Source of the DNA: Leucothrix mucor DSM 2157
GTDB taxonomy: Bacteria; Pseudomonadota; Gammaproteobacteria; Thiotrichales; Thiotrichaceae
Direction: 5' to 3'
Length of the DNA stretch: 64,000 bases
Assembly: GCF_000419525.1 (NCBI RefSeq)
Contig: NZ_ATTE01000001.1
Location: forward strand, 3,445,501-3,509,500
Position 1 is the first letter of the stretch. The number at the start of each line of letters is the position of its first letter. Under the pieces are notes generated by a model that did not search any database, was not told where the DNA came from, and worked only from the letters and a program-made list of their open reading frames with translations. Positions 1-7,989 of the stretch are shown piece after piece. A program made the translations under genes and the position numbers.

Positions 1-305
1 GCGGAGCCGACGGCAAAGAAGGCGACACCAACATGCACCTTTGGCCGCTCGCTTACACGCTGCGCTATTGCGGCTTTACAATCAAACAACCGCTGCTATT
101 TCATGGCATTCATGGCTTTTTTCAAGGTGATTCGCAAGCGGAATTAGAAGCGCGTTGCAAAGCCACTTTAGCTGGCCAGCAGCAAGTGATTAATGACTGG
201 AATAGCAGACCTGAGATTACGTTTAATGCGGATACTGATTTTGATGAGGAAGGTCGATTGAAGCCAGGGTCACCAACTCATTCGCCGTTTATTAAACCTA
301 TCTGA
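1..305 (+). CDS. NAD(P)H-dependent oxidoreductase, flavodoxin fold (C-terminal fragment)
   Basis: The frame is open from the first bases of the window, so this is the 3' part of a gene that begins upstream; the first internal Met is at base 33. The visible 100 or so residues include a WPLAYTLRYCGF segment, a HGIHGFF segment and a C-terminal HSPFIKP ending, which resemble the tail of flavodoxin-like NAD(P)H/quinone oxidoreductases of the KefF/MdaB group. Such enzymes use FMN or FAD to reduce quinones or electrophiles in the cytoplasm. The nucleotide-binding part is outside the window. The 3' end overlaps the convergent znuB by 36 bases. The family call rests on the tail only. Confidence 0.55.
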   Translation, partial: GADGKEGDTNMHLWPLAYTLRYCGFTIKQPLLFHGIHGFFQGDSQAELEARCKATLAGQQQVINDWNSRPEITFNADTDFDEEGRLKPGSPTHSPFIKPI

Positions 306-1097
306 GTGCCATCTAAACACCCTAAACACCAGATTCGTCAAGATAAATAACACCGTGCCCACACAAACAATCGTCGGCCCGGTCGGTGTATCAAAGACAT
401 AGGACGACTGAACCCCAGCCAAGCCACAGAATGCAGCAATAATCGCCGCGATAATCGCCATGGACTCCGGCGTGTTGCTAAACGAGCGCGCCGTGGCGGC
501 CGGAATCAGTAACATCGCCGCAATCAACAACACACCCACCACTTTAATCGCAACCGCCACCACAATCGCCAAGGCAATAGTGAGGATCAATTGCTCCTGT
601 TTGGGCTTAAAGCCGCTCGCCAATGCCAAATCAGAATTCAAGGTGGAGAGCAGCAAGCCAGACCATCGCCAGATAATCAGGCCGATCACAACGGCAGCCC
701 CACCCCAGATCAGCAGCAGATCGCTTTTACCGACCGCCAAAATATCGCCGAATAAATACGACATCAGATCAATGCGCAAGCCGGAAATAAAAGAGACCGC
801 CACCAAGCCGATGGCCAGTGAGGAGTGCGCCATCACGCCTAGCAAAGTATCCATCGCAAAACCACGCCCGCTCAAGCTCGACACCGTGACCGCCATAATC
901 AAGCACACTGCCAGCACACCGGAGAATATCGGCAGCGAAAACGCTAATGAAAGCGCAACGCCCAATACCGCAGCGTGTGCCGTCGCATCCCCGAAATACG
1001 CCATCCGTCGCCAGATAACAAAGCAGCCCAAGGGCGCAGCGGCCAAGGCAACCCCAACACTGGCGAACATGGCACGCACTAAAAAATCATCAAACAT
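270..1097 (-). CDS. znuB: Zinc ABC transporter permease ZnuB
   Basis: Integral membrane permease of the high-affinity zinc importer ZnuABC. The protein is almost entirely hydrophobic helices and carries family features such as GDATAHAAVLGVAL near the N-terminus and VVGVLLIAAMLLIPAATA in the C-terminal half. I place the start at the ATG giving MFDDFLVRAMF (base 1097). This overlaps the znuC stop by 8 bases and has a GGGCAGGT stretch just upstream, whereas the longer frame would add 27 non-family residues. It is cotranscribed behind znuC and probably repressed by Zur. About 275 residues is a normal length. Confidence 0.92.
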   Translation of the reverse strand: MFDDFLVRAMFASVGVALAAAPLGCFVIWRRMAYFGDATAHAAVLGVALSLAFSLPIFSGVLAVCLIMAVTVSSLSGRGFAMDTLLGVMAHSSLAIGLVAVSFISGLRIDLMSYLFGDILAVGKSDLLLIWGGAAVVIGLIIWRWSGLLLSTLNSDLALASGFKPKQEQLILTIALAIVVAVAIKVVGVLLIAAMLLIPAATARSFSNTPESMAIIAAIIAAFCGLAGVQSSYVFDTPTGPTIVCVGTVLFILTNLVFRVFRWHSDRFNKRRMSW

Positions 1098-1821
1098 GAG
1101 GCACCTGCCCTTGGTGTGAGTGGGAGTGATGACCACGATGCAAATACAAGGCGGATTCGCTTTGCTCGTCGAGGCCAAATAATGTGTGGTATTCCGGTGA
1201 GCGACTGACTGTTTCAGGGACGCCTTGGCAACAGATATGGCCGTTTAAGCAAATCACCCGATCGGTCTGACCCATCACTACATGCAGATCATGACTAATC
1301 ATCAAAATGGCACAGCCGAGCGTTTCCCGAACACTGGCAATCTGTCGGTAAAATGCGGCAGTCCCCCGATAATCCAATCCTTGCGTTGCCTCATCCAATA
1401 ACAGTAACTCAGGGTTTCCCAGCAGCGCTCTGGCTAATAACACACGCTGAAACTGACCACCTGACAAGCCCATAATTTGCTGCTTATCCAACTCGGGAAC
1501 ACCCGCATGCGCCAGCGCTTCAGCCACCGCGGCTTTGGAATGACCGCCCGGTAAATTCATAAAGCGCTTCACCGTAATAGGTAGTGTTTCATCAATATGT
1601 AGGCGCTGCGGCACATAGCCAATTTTCAATCCAGGCTTTTTGCTTACCACACCCGCACTGGGGCTCAATGCCCCGATTAAGGTTTTGAATAAGGTAGTTT
1701 TCCCCGACCCGTTCGGCCCGATAATCGTGACGATCTCTCCCTGCTCGACGGATAAATCAATCCCACGGAGGATGGCCCGCTGACCAATATGAACCGACAA
1801 ATTGTCGCATTCGATTAACAT
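1090..1821 (-). CDS. znuC: Zinc ABC transporter ATP-binding protein ZnuC
   Basis: Cytoplasmic ATPase that powers zinc import with ZnuB and ZnuA. It shows Walker A GPNGSGKTT (about residues 35-43), the Q-loop region YVPQR, signature LSGGQFQRV, Walker B LLLLDEA and the H-loop SHDLHVV. The C-terminus is His-rich (HRGHHSHSHQG), as often seen in zinc transporter ATPases, and may sense or buffer zinc; that role is inferred. It is the first gene of the znuCB unit and is transcribed away from znuA across the Zur-box region. Length of 243 residues is typical. Confidence 0.95.
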   Translation of the reverse strand: MLIECDNLSVHIGQRAILRGIDLSVEQGEIVTIIGPNGSGKTTLFKTLIGALSPSAGVVSKKPGLKIGYVPQRLHIDETLPITVKRFMNLPGGHSKAAVAEALAHAGVPELDKQQIMGLSGGQFQRVLLARALLGNPELLLLDEATQGLDYRGTAAFYRQIASVRETLGCAILMISHDLHVVMGQTDRVICLNGHICCQGVPETVSRSPEYHTLFGLDEQSESALYLHRGHHSHSHQGQVPHV

Positions 1822-1903
1822 AACTAAATTCCTGAACTCGCTATTGATGACTGTGCGCTGCCTTTTTTACTTAGCCGGCTCTCGACGGCTTGCACATAGT
1901 ATT

Positions 1904-1916
1904 GTTATGTTATAAC
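1904..1916. promoter_or_regulatory. Zur box in the znuC/znuA divergent promoter region
   Basis: The 161-base gap between znuC and znuA contains GTTATGTTATAAC, a perfect GTTAT-N3-ATAAC dyad. This is the core of the gammaproteobacterial Zur operator. A zur gene lies directly behind znuA, so zinc-dependent repression of both units from this one site is likely. The dyad is seen directly; binding is inferred. Confidence 0.75.
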
Positions 1917-1982
1917 GTATCATTTTTAATTTCTATTCCAGTATTCATTTTTTAACACATCGTCATTTTATCGGAGTCACTC

Positions 1983-2897
1983 ATGCGCCCTCAGTTATTC
2001 GCCTGCGCAGCGTTAATTTTTAGTTTGTCGAGCAACCTGCAAGCAGCGCCATCGGTTGCCGTCGATATTGCTCCTCTGCATTCACTGGTGAGCCAGGTCA
2101 TGGAAGATGTCGCCAAGCCAAAACTGATCATTCCAGCAGAAGCCTCGCCCCACCAATACACCCTGCGCCCTTCCGAAGCTAAAGCACTGGCCGATGCCGA
2201 CGTGGTGTTCTGGATCAGTGAAGACCTGACACCTTGGCTGGAAAAAGCGCTGGAAAACCTAGCGGGTTCTGCGGAAAAAGTTGAGATGCTGTCACTAGAC
2301 GGAACAACAACCTACGCGTTTCGCGAAGGCGCAACCTTTGAATCTCATGCGCATCACGATGAAGAAGAGCATGATGATCACGAAGGCATCGATCCTCACG
2401 CATGGCTAGATCCTGAAAATGCTAAAGTGTGGGTAAAGGTCATCAGCGAAACACTCTCAAAGCAAGACCCTGAAAATGCCGCGATCTACAGCCGTAACGC
2501 TGAAACGGCGACCACGTCACTGGATGCCTTAATCGCTGCCACACAGACTCAGATCGATACACTTGACCAGCCAAAATTTATCGTGTTTCATGACGCGTAC
2601 CAGTACTTTGAAAAACGATTTGGTATTTCTGCGGCAGGGTCGATTTCATTAGGCGATGCAGAGGATCCAAGCCCGGCACGCATCCAACGCATTCGGGAAA
2701 CCATCCAAAAACTCGGCGTGAGCTGCGTGTTTACTGAGCCTCAGTTTAACCCCGGCATGGTCAAGAATGTATTCGCCGATACTGGCGTTTCAACTATCGG
2801 TGTGATGGACCCGTTAGGTGCAGAGATCGCCACTGGCAGCGGCCACTACTCCGCGCTGATACAGGCAATGGTTAGCAGCGTGAGTGAGTGCAAATAA
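1983..2897 (+). CDS. znuA: Zinc ABC transporter periplasmic binding protein ZnuA
   Basis: Periplasmic zinc-capturing component of ZnuABC, cluster 9 solute-binding family. A Sec signal peptide ends near SNLQA-A (residue 22). Zinc-ligand motifs are present: SPHQY (His57), an acidic/His-rich loop HAHHDEEEHDDHE (about 122-134), DPHAWLDP (His139), FHDAYQYFE (about 203) and the C-terminal EPQFN. The His-rich loop points to zinc rather than manganese. It is transcribed divergently from znuCB and is followed 19 bases later by zur, so the uptake system and its regulator form one regulon. Confidence 0.95.
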   Translation: MRPQLFACAALIFSLSSNLQAAPSVAVDIAPLHSLVSQVMEDVAKPKLIIPAEASPHQYTLRPSEAKALADADVVFWISEDLTPWLEKALENLAGSAEKVEMLSLDGTTTYAFREGATFESHAHHDEEEHDDHEGIDPHAWLDPENAKVWVKVISETLSKQDPENAAIYSRNAETATTSLDALIAATQTQIDTLDQPKFIVFHDAYQYFEKRFGISAAGSISLGDAEDPSPARIQRIRETIQKLGVSCVFTEPQFNPGMVKNVFADTGVSTIGVMDPLGAEIATGSGHYSALIQAMVSSVSECK

Positions 2898-2916
2898 ACT
2901 ATTAACGGGGTTATGT

Positions 2917-3369
2917 GTGGAATCGATTGAACAGACTATTCATCTGGCGGAGCAACGCTGTAAAGAAAACGGCACCCGCCTGACGGATAAACGAAAAAAC
3001 ATACTGACCCTGTTATTAAAATCGGGCAAAGCACAATCGGCTTATGAGTTAATTGAGTCCTATAAAGCCGAGCTAGGCACCGCCTTATCCGCCATGTCAG
3101 TGTATCGGTTTTTGGCCTTTCTTGAACAAGAGCACTTGGTGCATAAGCTAGAGTTAGCCAACAAATATGTCGCCTGTGAGCACATCGGTTGTGAGCATGG
3201 GCATGCTGTTGCTCAATTTTTGATTTGTCGCGAGTGCCAGAAAGTGAAGGAAATCAGCATTAGCCAATCCATTATTGCTGAGATTAAACGCAGCGTGAGC
3301 GAGTCCGGTTTTCGTCTGGTGAATCAGCATCTGGAAATGCATTGTGTTTGCGATGAGTGCTCAGTGTAA
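2917..3369 (+). CDS. zur: Zinc uptake regulator Zur (Fur family)
   Basis: Fur-family metalloregulator that, with zinc bound, would repress znu genes. An N-terminal winged helix (GTRLTDKRKNIL ... MSVYRFLAFLEQ) precedes a dimerisation domain with structural-zinc cysteine pairs CREC and CVCDEC and the His/Cys-rich CEHIGCEHGH. I favour the GTG at 2917 because AACGGGG sits 6-9 bases upstream and the resulting N-terminus matches Zur length. An alternative GTG at 2884 adds 11 residues and overlaps znuA by 14 bases. The znuA-zur order means repression by Zur would also control its own level. Confidence 0.88.
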   Translation: MESIEQTIHLAEQRCKENGTRLTDKRKNILTLLLKSGKAQSAYELIESYKAELGTALSAMSVYRFLAFLEQEHLVHKLELANKYVACEHIGCEHGHAVAQFLICRECQKVKEISISQSIIAEIKRSVSESGFRLVNQHLEMHCVCDECSV

Positions 3370-3404
3370 CTGCCTTAATAATCACCGAGAGTCGAGAAAG
3401 ACAA

Positions 3405-3423
3405 AGCCCGCATAAAGCGGGCT
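3405..3423 (-). terminator. Rho-independent terminator for the secreted hypothetical gene
   Basis: A 7-bp GC-rich stem (AGCCCGC/GCGGGCT) encloses a 5-base loop. Read on the minus strand it is followed by a T-rich stretch (TTTGTCTTTC), placing it as the terminator of the gene ending at 3457. It also separates that gene from convergent zur. Confidence 0.7.
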
Positions 3424-3456
3424 GGTAGAGCGTTGAGCAATCGTTTCACCTTCGAT

Positions 3457-4014
3457 TTAGTGAGCCTGAGCACCCCGACCAATCTGGAACGTCATCTTAG
3501 GTGAGCAGCCATTACCAGCAACATAAGCTGTCCAAGCATCACGATTATCACCACGGTCTGTTGAGAAGCAATAGCCACGGCCGTGACCAGTATCCCAATT
3601 ACCCGGTATCAAGTGCTTGAAGCCGGTGTTAGGCGCGCCCTTATCATACTGGTGAATCTGTACTTTATTCGCCCATAAGGCATCCTGGCCACCGGCAGAA
3701 ATCTCGACTTTACTGAGCGTATCGTTATTCGGCAGAGCGATCTGTGGCGAGCGATAAACAATCTTATTCCCTCTGGAGCAGGTAGTTGTTGGCTGCATGA
3801 GTTTACGGCCTGAATACGTTTTACCTGATGAGGTAGTGAACATTACTCGCAGTGCATTTTTAGAACCCGTGTTCTGCATTTTGGCGTTATAACAATCCAT
3901 GATGACTTCATAAGCGCGGTAATTGCTAGTCATTGGAGCGGTACTTGCGGCAGTCGAAGTCAGGGCTAAAGCCAATGTCAGAGCGGTGGCAGTCAGTGTA
4001 GTTTGCTTAAACAT
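3457..4014 (-). CDS. Secreted hypothetical protein
   Basis: A 185-residue protein with a clear Sec signal peptide (hydrophobic TLTATALTLALALTSTA, cleavage near ASTA-P, about residue 26). The mature part has four cysteines (in MDCYN, TTCSR, GYCFS and NGCSP) that could form two disulfides. Its beta-rich pattern (KVEISAGGQDALWANKVQIHQ) faintly recalls PLAT-like sandwich domains, but I do not recognise a family. A good AAAGGAAT ribosome site precedes the ATG. It stands alone between convergent zur and the divergent arsI-like gene. Confidence 0.8.
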   Translation of the reverse strand: MFKQTTLTATALTLALALTSTAASTAPMTSNYRAYEVIMDCYNAKMQNTGSKNALRVMFTTSSGKTYSGRKLMQPTTTCSRGNKIVYRSPQIALPNNDTLSKVEISAGGQDALWANKVQIHQYDKGAPNTGFKHLIPGNWDTGHGRGYCFSTDRGDNRDAWTAYVAGNGCSPKMTFQIGRGAQAH

Positions 4015-4221
4015 GATAGTGATTCCTTTAGGTTTATTTGTTGGTGTCAGCGTTGTGCTGTGACCTTGGAATCCAGTTTAGGGACGACCCGCTTTTCAGT
4101 CATAAGGGTTGGGTAAAGGTTTGGTAAGGATTGTTGTGATGCGGATATCTACCCCATAAAACTCTGCGACCTTTTCCCACCTGCTCCGTCTTTATATCTA
4201 ACAACCCTAAAGGAGCAAACC

Positions 4222-4692
4222 ATGAAACGTTTCCATGCACACATCGCAGTAGATGACCTCACCACCAACATCGACTTTTACAGCAAACTCTTCGGCCAAG
4301 CACCTAGCTTAGTCAAAGATGATTACGCAAAATGGATGCTGGATGATCCACGTGTTAACTTTGCGATATCCACGCGTCTTCAGGGCCAGGGCTTGAACCA
4401 TTTCGGTTTTCAGGCAGAGACTGAAGAAGAGTTAGCCATCCTGAAACAACAAGCAGATGCCGCTATGAATATCGACATGCCGGACCCAGAATCCGAAACC
4501 TGCTGCTACGCGGTCAGCGTAAAAAGCTGGGCAGTCGACCCTTCCGGCATTCCTTGGGAGCAGTACATTTCAATGGCGGAAAGCGAGACCTTTAACGCAC
4601 CCTCTCCTAAAGCCAATCAGAGCTGCTGCGTCCCCTCAGCTGCCAGCAACGTTGACGAGAAAGCCGACGCTAAACAAGGCGGTTGCTGCTAA
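4222..4692 (+). CDS. arsI: ArsI/CadI-like glyoxalase-fold (VOC) protein
   Basis: Vicinal-oxygen-chelate protein of the ArsI (C-As lyase)/CadI group. The N-terminal beta strand MKRFHAHIAV supplies a His ligand (His5 or His7); GLNHFGFQ gives His60 and IPWEQY gives Glu113, matching the metal triad. The adjacent cysteines Cys94-Cys95 in ESETCCYA match the pair that binds arsenic in ArsI. A C-terminal extension after residue 125 adds two more CC pairs (QSCCVPS and a terminal GGCC), suggesting extra metal or thiol chemistry. Its stop overlaps the next start by one base (TAATG), coupling it to a sigma factor. Organoarsenical lyase versus cadmium-induced protein cannot be settled here. Confidence 0.8.
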   Translation: MKRFHAHIAVDDLTTNIDFYSKLFGQAPSLVKDDYAKWMLDDPRVNFAISTRLQGQGLNHFGFQAETEEELAILKQQADAAMNIDMPDPESETCCYAVSVKSWAVDPSGIPWEQYISMAESETFNAPSPKANQSCCVPSAASNVDEKADAKQGGCC

Positions 4693-5258
4693 TGACTAAC
4701 TCGCCATGCACTCCGGAAAATCAAGCGCTGGCCGATGCCTATCAAACCATGCGTGGCAATTTGTTGGGGTGGATGGCGAGCAAAGTGAACAACCCTGCGG
4801 ATGCGGAAGATTTGCTGCAAGAGGTGTTTAAAAAGGCGCTGATTGCCAACAGCCAAAACGCCACGCCCAATAGCATGAATGCCTGGCTGTTTACCATTGC
4901 CCGAAATACCGTGATTGATTTTTATCGCAGCCAACGCACGACGGCCGAGCTACCGGAAGATTTGCAATCAGAGGTGGACGATCACAAGGCACATCAGCTA
5001 CTGTCGTATTGTCTGTTGCCAATGGTGAATCAGCTGCCGCCTATTTATCGCGATGCGTTGATTGCGGTGGATTTCGAGCAACACACCATGCAGTCACTGG
5101 CCGATGCTGAAGGGGTTTCATTGTCGGCGATTAAAAGTCGCGTCAGTCGCGGTCGTAAGTTACTGCAAAAGTCACTGGTGACTTGCTGCCATATTGAGTC
5201 ATCTAAGACGGGGATCGTTGAGGAGTTTAATCTTAAGCAACACTCAAATGGATGCTAG
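4692..5258 (+). CDS. ECF-type RNA polymerase sigma factor (SigZ-like)
   Basis: Sigma-70 family factor of the ECF class. Region 2 is visible as ADAEDLLQEVFKKAL ... NAWLFTIARNTVIDFYRSQR and region 4 as LPPIYRDALIAVDFEQHTMQSLADAEGVSLSAIKSRVSRGRKLL. The ATG at 4692 shares a base with the upstream stop, so translation is coupled to the ArsI-like gene; an upstream TTG at 4683 is less likely. The C-terminal tail has a CC pair (VTCCHIE) and ends in Cys, as in SigZ-type factors; a thiol or metal-sensing role is inference. No anti-sigma gene is adjacent. Confidence 0.85.
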   Translation: MTNSPCTPENQALADAYQTMRGNLLGWMASKVNNPADAEDLLQEVFKKALIANSQNATPNSMNAWLFTIARNTVIDFYRSQRTTAELPEDLQSEVDDHKAHQLLSYCLLPMVNQLPPIYRDALIAVDFEQHTMQSLADAEGVSLSAIKSRVSRGRKLLQKSLVTCCHIESSKTGIVEEFNLKQHSNGC

Positions 5259-5323
5259 GTTTATGCGCGGTTATCGACCTGAGCCAGCTGCTGCGCACTA
5301 GTGCTAAGCAACATAGACACGTC

Positions 5324-5851
5324 TCACCTATCTGGCTTTTTAGTGTTCGGGTCATAATCCAGAAAGTCATCTTGTAAGTCGAAAATGCGCCGTTTGGGGA
5401 TAGACTCATCATCGACATACTCTGTTTCAAATAACCCAAAGTCGCCACCAAACGTGCCATCTAATGCCTGCATAACATTAGCAAGCGTGTTTCGCTGGTT
5501 CTGCCTAATAATGTTATGCAAATCTTGTTCTTTAACGCCTAGGTTGGCTAGGTTTTCTAGTGACTTAGCGTATGACTCAGCATCGGACTCATCCCATAGC
5601 TCCAGTATTTCACCATCATCTCTGTCGGGTTTGTTTTGATAAGCATCTACCGTTCTTTGCATCCACCCACTTTTCATCGGTTGAATGACAGCTTGTTTGT
5701 TGTAGCAAAGCATTAAGAAAAATGCCTTTCTAAACTCTGCGTACTCGGGGTCATCATCTTTTAAGATTTCAGATATTCGCTCTTGGTCAAATCCAAGTTT
5801 GTTTAAGTACTCAATAAGCTCTTTGGTATTTATATCGTCCAGATTAACCAT
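5324..5851 (-). CDS. Hypothetical protein, acidic, helical
   Basis: A 175-residue soluble protein, strongly acidic and helix-rich (NTKELIEYLNKLGFDQERISEILKDDDPEY at the N-terminus). It has no signal peptide or membrane segment, and ends in an acidic FDLQDDFLDYDPNT tail. I do not recognise the family. GGAGACAGC lies just upstream of the ATG, which supports translation. It is a single gene between the sigma factor and norR, and its AT-richer codon use differs a little from the flanking metabolic genes. Confidence 0.7.
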   Translation of the reverse strand: MVNLDDINTKELIEYLNKLGFDQERISEILKDDDPEYAEFRKAFFLMLCYNKQAVIQPMKSGWMQRTVDAYQNKPDRDDGEILELWDESDAESYAKSLENLANLGVKEQDLHNIIRQNQRNTLANVMQALDGTFGGDFGLFETEYVDDESIPKRRIFDLQDDFLDYDPNTKKPDR

Positions 5852-6101
5852 GCTGTCTCCTATGAACTAGCTGTGTCACAAATGGCTTTAGTAATGCATG
5901 ACATATGATTCCACCTTGCCACCAAGCATTTTTCTCACTGAGGTACACAGAAAGTTGATAGGTTTGTTGGTGACAAATGAACCCAGTATTTGAACATGCA
6001 GATCGACACACATTTCATTGGCATTTTTTATTGTACAATGGATAACAACTACGATTCAGTACTTTGGGCTGAGGCGCAGCGTAATACGGTGCTGTCCATT
6101 T

Positions 6102-7667
6102 TCATAGAGCAATCCGCTTCTCAACCCGAATATCCAACCGCTTAGCCAAGCGCACAAGGTTCGCACGATCAACCTCCAACACCTTGGCCGCTGCCGACCA
6201 ATTGCCCTGTGCCTGCTCCAATGCCTGCACAATAATTTGCCGCTGAAACTGCTCGGTAGAAGCCTTAAGTCCCGCCGGATGATTCAGCGTTTGTGGCAAT
6301 GCCGGTGCGCTCTGAGCCACTTCATCCGAGGCCGTTAGCTGCCCCAATTGCTGCGCGCTAATACTCACAATCGCCGACTTAGCCCCTGCCCTTGCCCGCA
6401 GCGCCGCCCGCCCAATCAAGTGCTCCAACTCACGAATATTACCCGGCCAATCATAGCCACTCAGCTGCTCCAGCATGGCAGGCTCCAGCACCAATTGCTG
6501 CAAACCCAACTTACGCCGCAGTTGTTCGGCAAAGTATCCCGCTAATAAAGTCACATCGCCCTGTCGTTCCCGAAGTGGCGGCACCACAATCGGATACACA
6601 CTCAGGCGATGGTATAAATCCGCTCTAAATCGTCCGGCATCTACCTCATCTTTTAGCGTGCGATTGGTCGCAGCCAGCACTCGCACATCCACATGCTCAA
6701 CGCGATCTTGCCCGACTGGCTGTATTTCCTGACTTTGCAACACGCGCAATAATTTACTCTGCGCCTGAAGCGGTAGCTCACCAACTTCATCCAGAAAAAT
6801 CGTGCCGCCGCTGGCCAGACTAAACTTACCCGCACGTGCTTTATCCGCGCCGGTAAACGCGCCTTTTACATGCCCAAACAGTTCACTCTCGACCAGGTTT
6901 TCAGATAAGGCGGCGCAGTTCACATACACCATCGGGCCTTGTTTGCGATTGGATTGCCGGTGCAATGTGCGCGCGACTAACTCTTTACCCACGCCAGTTT
7001 CACCTTCGATCAGCACCGAGAAATCCGAGGCCGCCACCACATCAATTTCACGCTTGAGCTTGCGCATCACGCTGCTATCGCCGATCAGCTCGCCGCCATC
7101 TTTGGTCAATGCTTCTTGCGTTAACTCCGCCACCACCTGCTGATTGTGTAGGGAAACGCCCTCCAATTGCTGAATGAGAATCGCCGTTTTTAAGGTCGCC
7201 GCCGACATGGCAGAGATGATTTCTAAGGTTTCAGCAGGGATTTCATCGAAGATATTCGGCTGCATACTGTCCAGCGTGAGCACGCCAATCAACTGGTTAT
7301 CGGCGAGTAATGGCAGGCCCATACAGGCATGCACCGGCAGATTCCCCTGATGGCTGAGCAACATGCCGTCGTAAGGGTCGGGCAAGGGGTTATTCGACGC
7401 AAAGCGCACCGGCACCGTGGAATCACAAATGACTTTAAAGCGCGGATGCGCCTCGATTTCAAAGCGTCGCCCCAACACATCGGAGTTTAAACCCTGATGC
7501 GCTAATGGCTTGAGGCGCTCGCCCTGCATTCTCAGCAAGACCACCGCATCGCACTCAATGGTTTGGCGCACGGTATTGAGCAAGCGCTCGAAACGGTCGC
7601 TGGCAGACAGGCTATTGCTTAAGCCTAAAGCCAATTTGATTAATGCAGCGGATGAGACTTTGGTCAT
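6102..7667 (-). CDS. norR: NorR/FhpR-type nitric oxide-responsive sigma-54 activator
   Basis: Enhancer-binding protein that senses nitric oxide and activates sigma-54 promoters. An N-terminal GAF domain (about 20-170) has conserved acidic and Arg positions (Arg76, Asp97, Asp100, Asp133) matching the non-haem iron site of NorR. The AAA+ domain has Walker A GETGVGKE (222-229), the sigma-54 contact loop GAFTGA (269-274) and Walker B FLDEVGE. The C-terminus is a Fis-type helix-turn-helix ([24 protein letters not shown]). It is divergent from hmp, and its predicted sites and a sigma-54 promoter lie between them, as in Pseudomonas FhpR-fhp. Confidence 0.93.
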   Translation of the reverse strand: MTKVSSAALIKLALGLSNSLSASDRFERLLNTVRQTIECDAVVLLRMQGERLKPLAHQGLNSDVLGRRFEIEAHPRFKVICDSTVPVRFASNNPLPDPYDGMLLSHQGNLPVHACMGLPLLADNQLIGVLTLDSMQPNIFDEIPAETLEIISAMSAATLKTAILIQQLEGVSLHNQQVVAELTQEALTKDGGELIGDSSVMRKLKREIDVVAASDFSVLIEGETGVGKELVARTLHRQSNRKQGPMVYVNCAALSENLVESELFGHVKGAFTGADKARAGKFSLASGGTIFLDEVGELPLQAQSKLLRVLQSQEIQPVGQDRVEHVDVRVLAATNRTLKDEVDAGRFRADLYHRLSVYPIVVPPLRERQGDVTLLAGYFAEQLRRKLGLQQLVLEPAMLEQLSGYDWPGNIRELEHLIGRAALRARAGAKSAIVSISAQQLGQLTASDEVAQSAPALPQTLNHPAGLKASTEQFQRQIIVQALEQAQGNWSAAAKVLEVDRANLVRLAKRLDIRVEKRIAL

Positions 7668-7824
7668 TCTAGTGCCTTTGTGTTGCTGTGCGTTTAACTG
7701 TGTGACCGCTTCCGTCGCTCACTCGCCAAGCATGGGTGAGGTATGCGCTAAGTGTATAGGCCACTTAATGACTCAGTGGTTAAGCGAGGAAGCAGCCTGT
7801 GCAGTGATAACTAGCGCGAATCAT

Positions 7825-7835
7825 GTCAATAACAC
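7825..7835. promoter_or_regulatory. NorR enhancer site 1 (GT-N7-AC)
   Basis: GTCAATAACAC fits the NorR half-site rule GT-N7-AC. It is the distal member of three such sites upstream of the hmp sigma-54 promoter, about 100 bases from the -24 element. Confidence 0.7.
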
Positions 7836-7843
7836 TTTATCGA

Positions 7844-7854
7844 GTCAAATAGAC
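7844..7854. promoter_or_regulatory. NorR enhancer site 2 (GT-N7-AC)
   Basis: GTCAAATAGAC fits GT-N7-AC and shares the GTCAA start with its two neighbours. Its centre lies 19 bases downstream of the site 1 centre. Confidence 0.7.
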
Positions 7855-7869
7855 ATACTTTTAAACTAT

Positions 7870-7880
7870 GTCAAAATGAC
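7870..7880. promoter_or_regulatory. NorR enhancer site 3 (GT-N7-AC, perfect palindrome)
   Basis: GTCAAAATGAC fits GT-N7-AC, with GTCA and TGAC arms forming a perfect dyad. It is the promoter-proximal member of the triad, 26 bases beyond site 2 and about 54 bases before the -24 element. Confidence 0.75.
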
Positions 7881-7933
7881 ACAAACCACCTCAGTTAAAA
7901 CCTAAACCACTGTTTTACAAACTAATAAAAAAC

Positions 7934-7949
7934 TGGCACACCCTTTGCA
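7934..7949 (+). promoter_or_regulatory. Sigma-54 promoter of hmp
   Basis: TGGCAC-N5-TTGCA matches the -24/-12 sigma-54 consensus exactly. Transcription would start about 12 bases downstream, roughly 30 bases before the hmp ATG at 7990. With the three upstream GT-N7-AC sites and the divergent norR, this is a complete NO-responsive control region. Confidence 0.9.
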
Positions 7950-7989
7950 ATGTATAAAACATTGTTTACCCCCATTTAAGGATGAAGCC

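Noticed and set aside
460-1119. Long plus-strand open frame antisense to znuB
   Set aside because: It has low-complexity composition without family features, while the opposite strand encodes a clear ZnuB.
6348-7143. Plus-strand open frames within norR
   Set aside because: They are shadows of the NorR coding strand and show no domain features.
7945-7989. Upstream TTG start of hmp
   Set aside because: It lies in the -12 element of the sigma-54 promoter, upstream of the expected transcription start.
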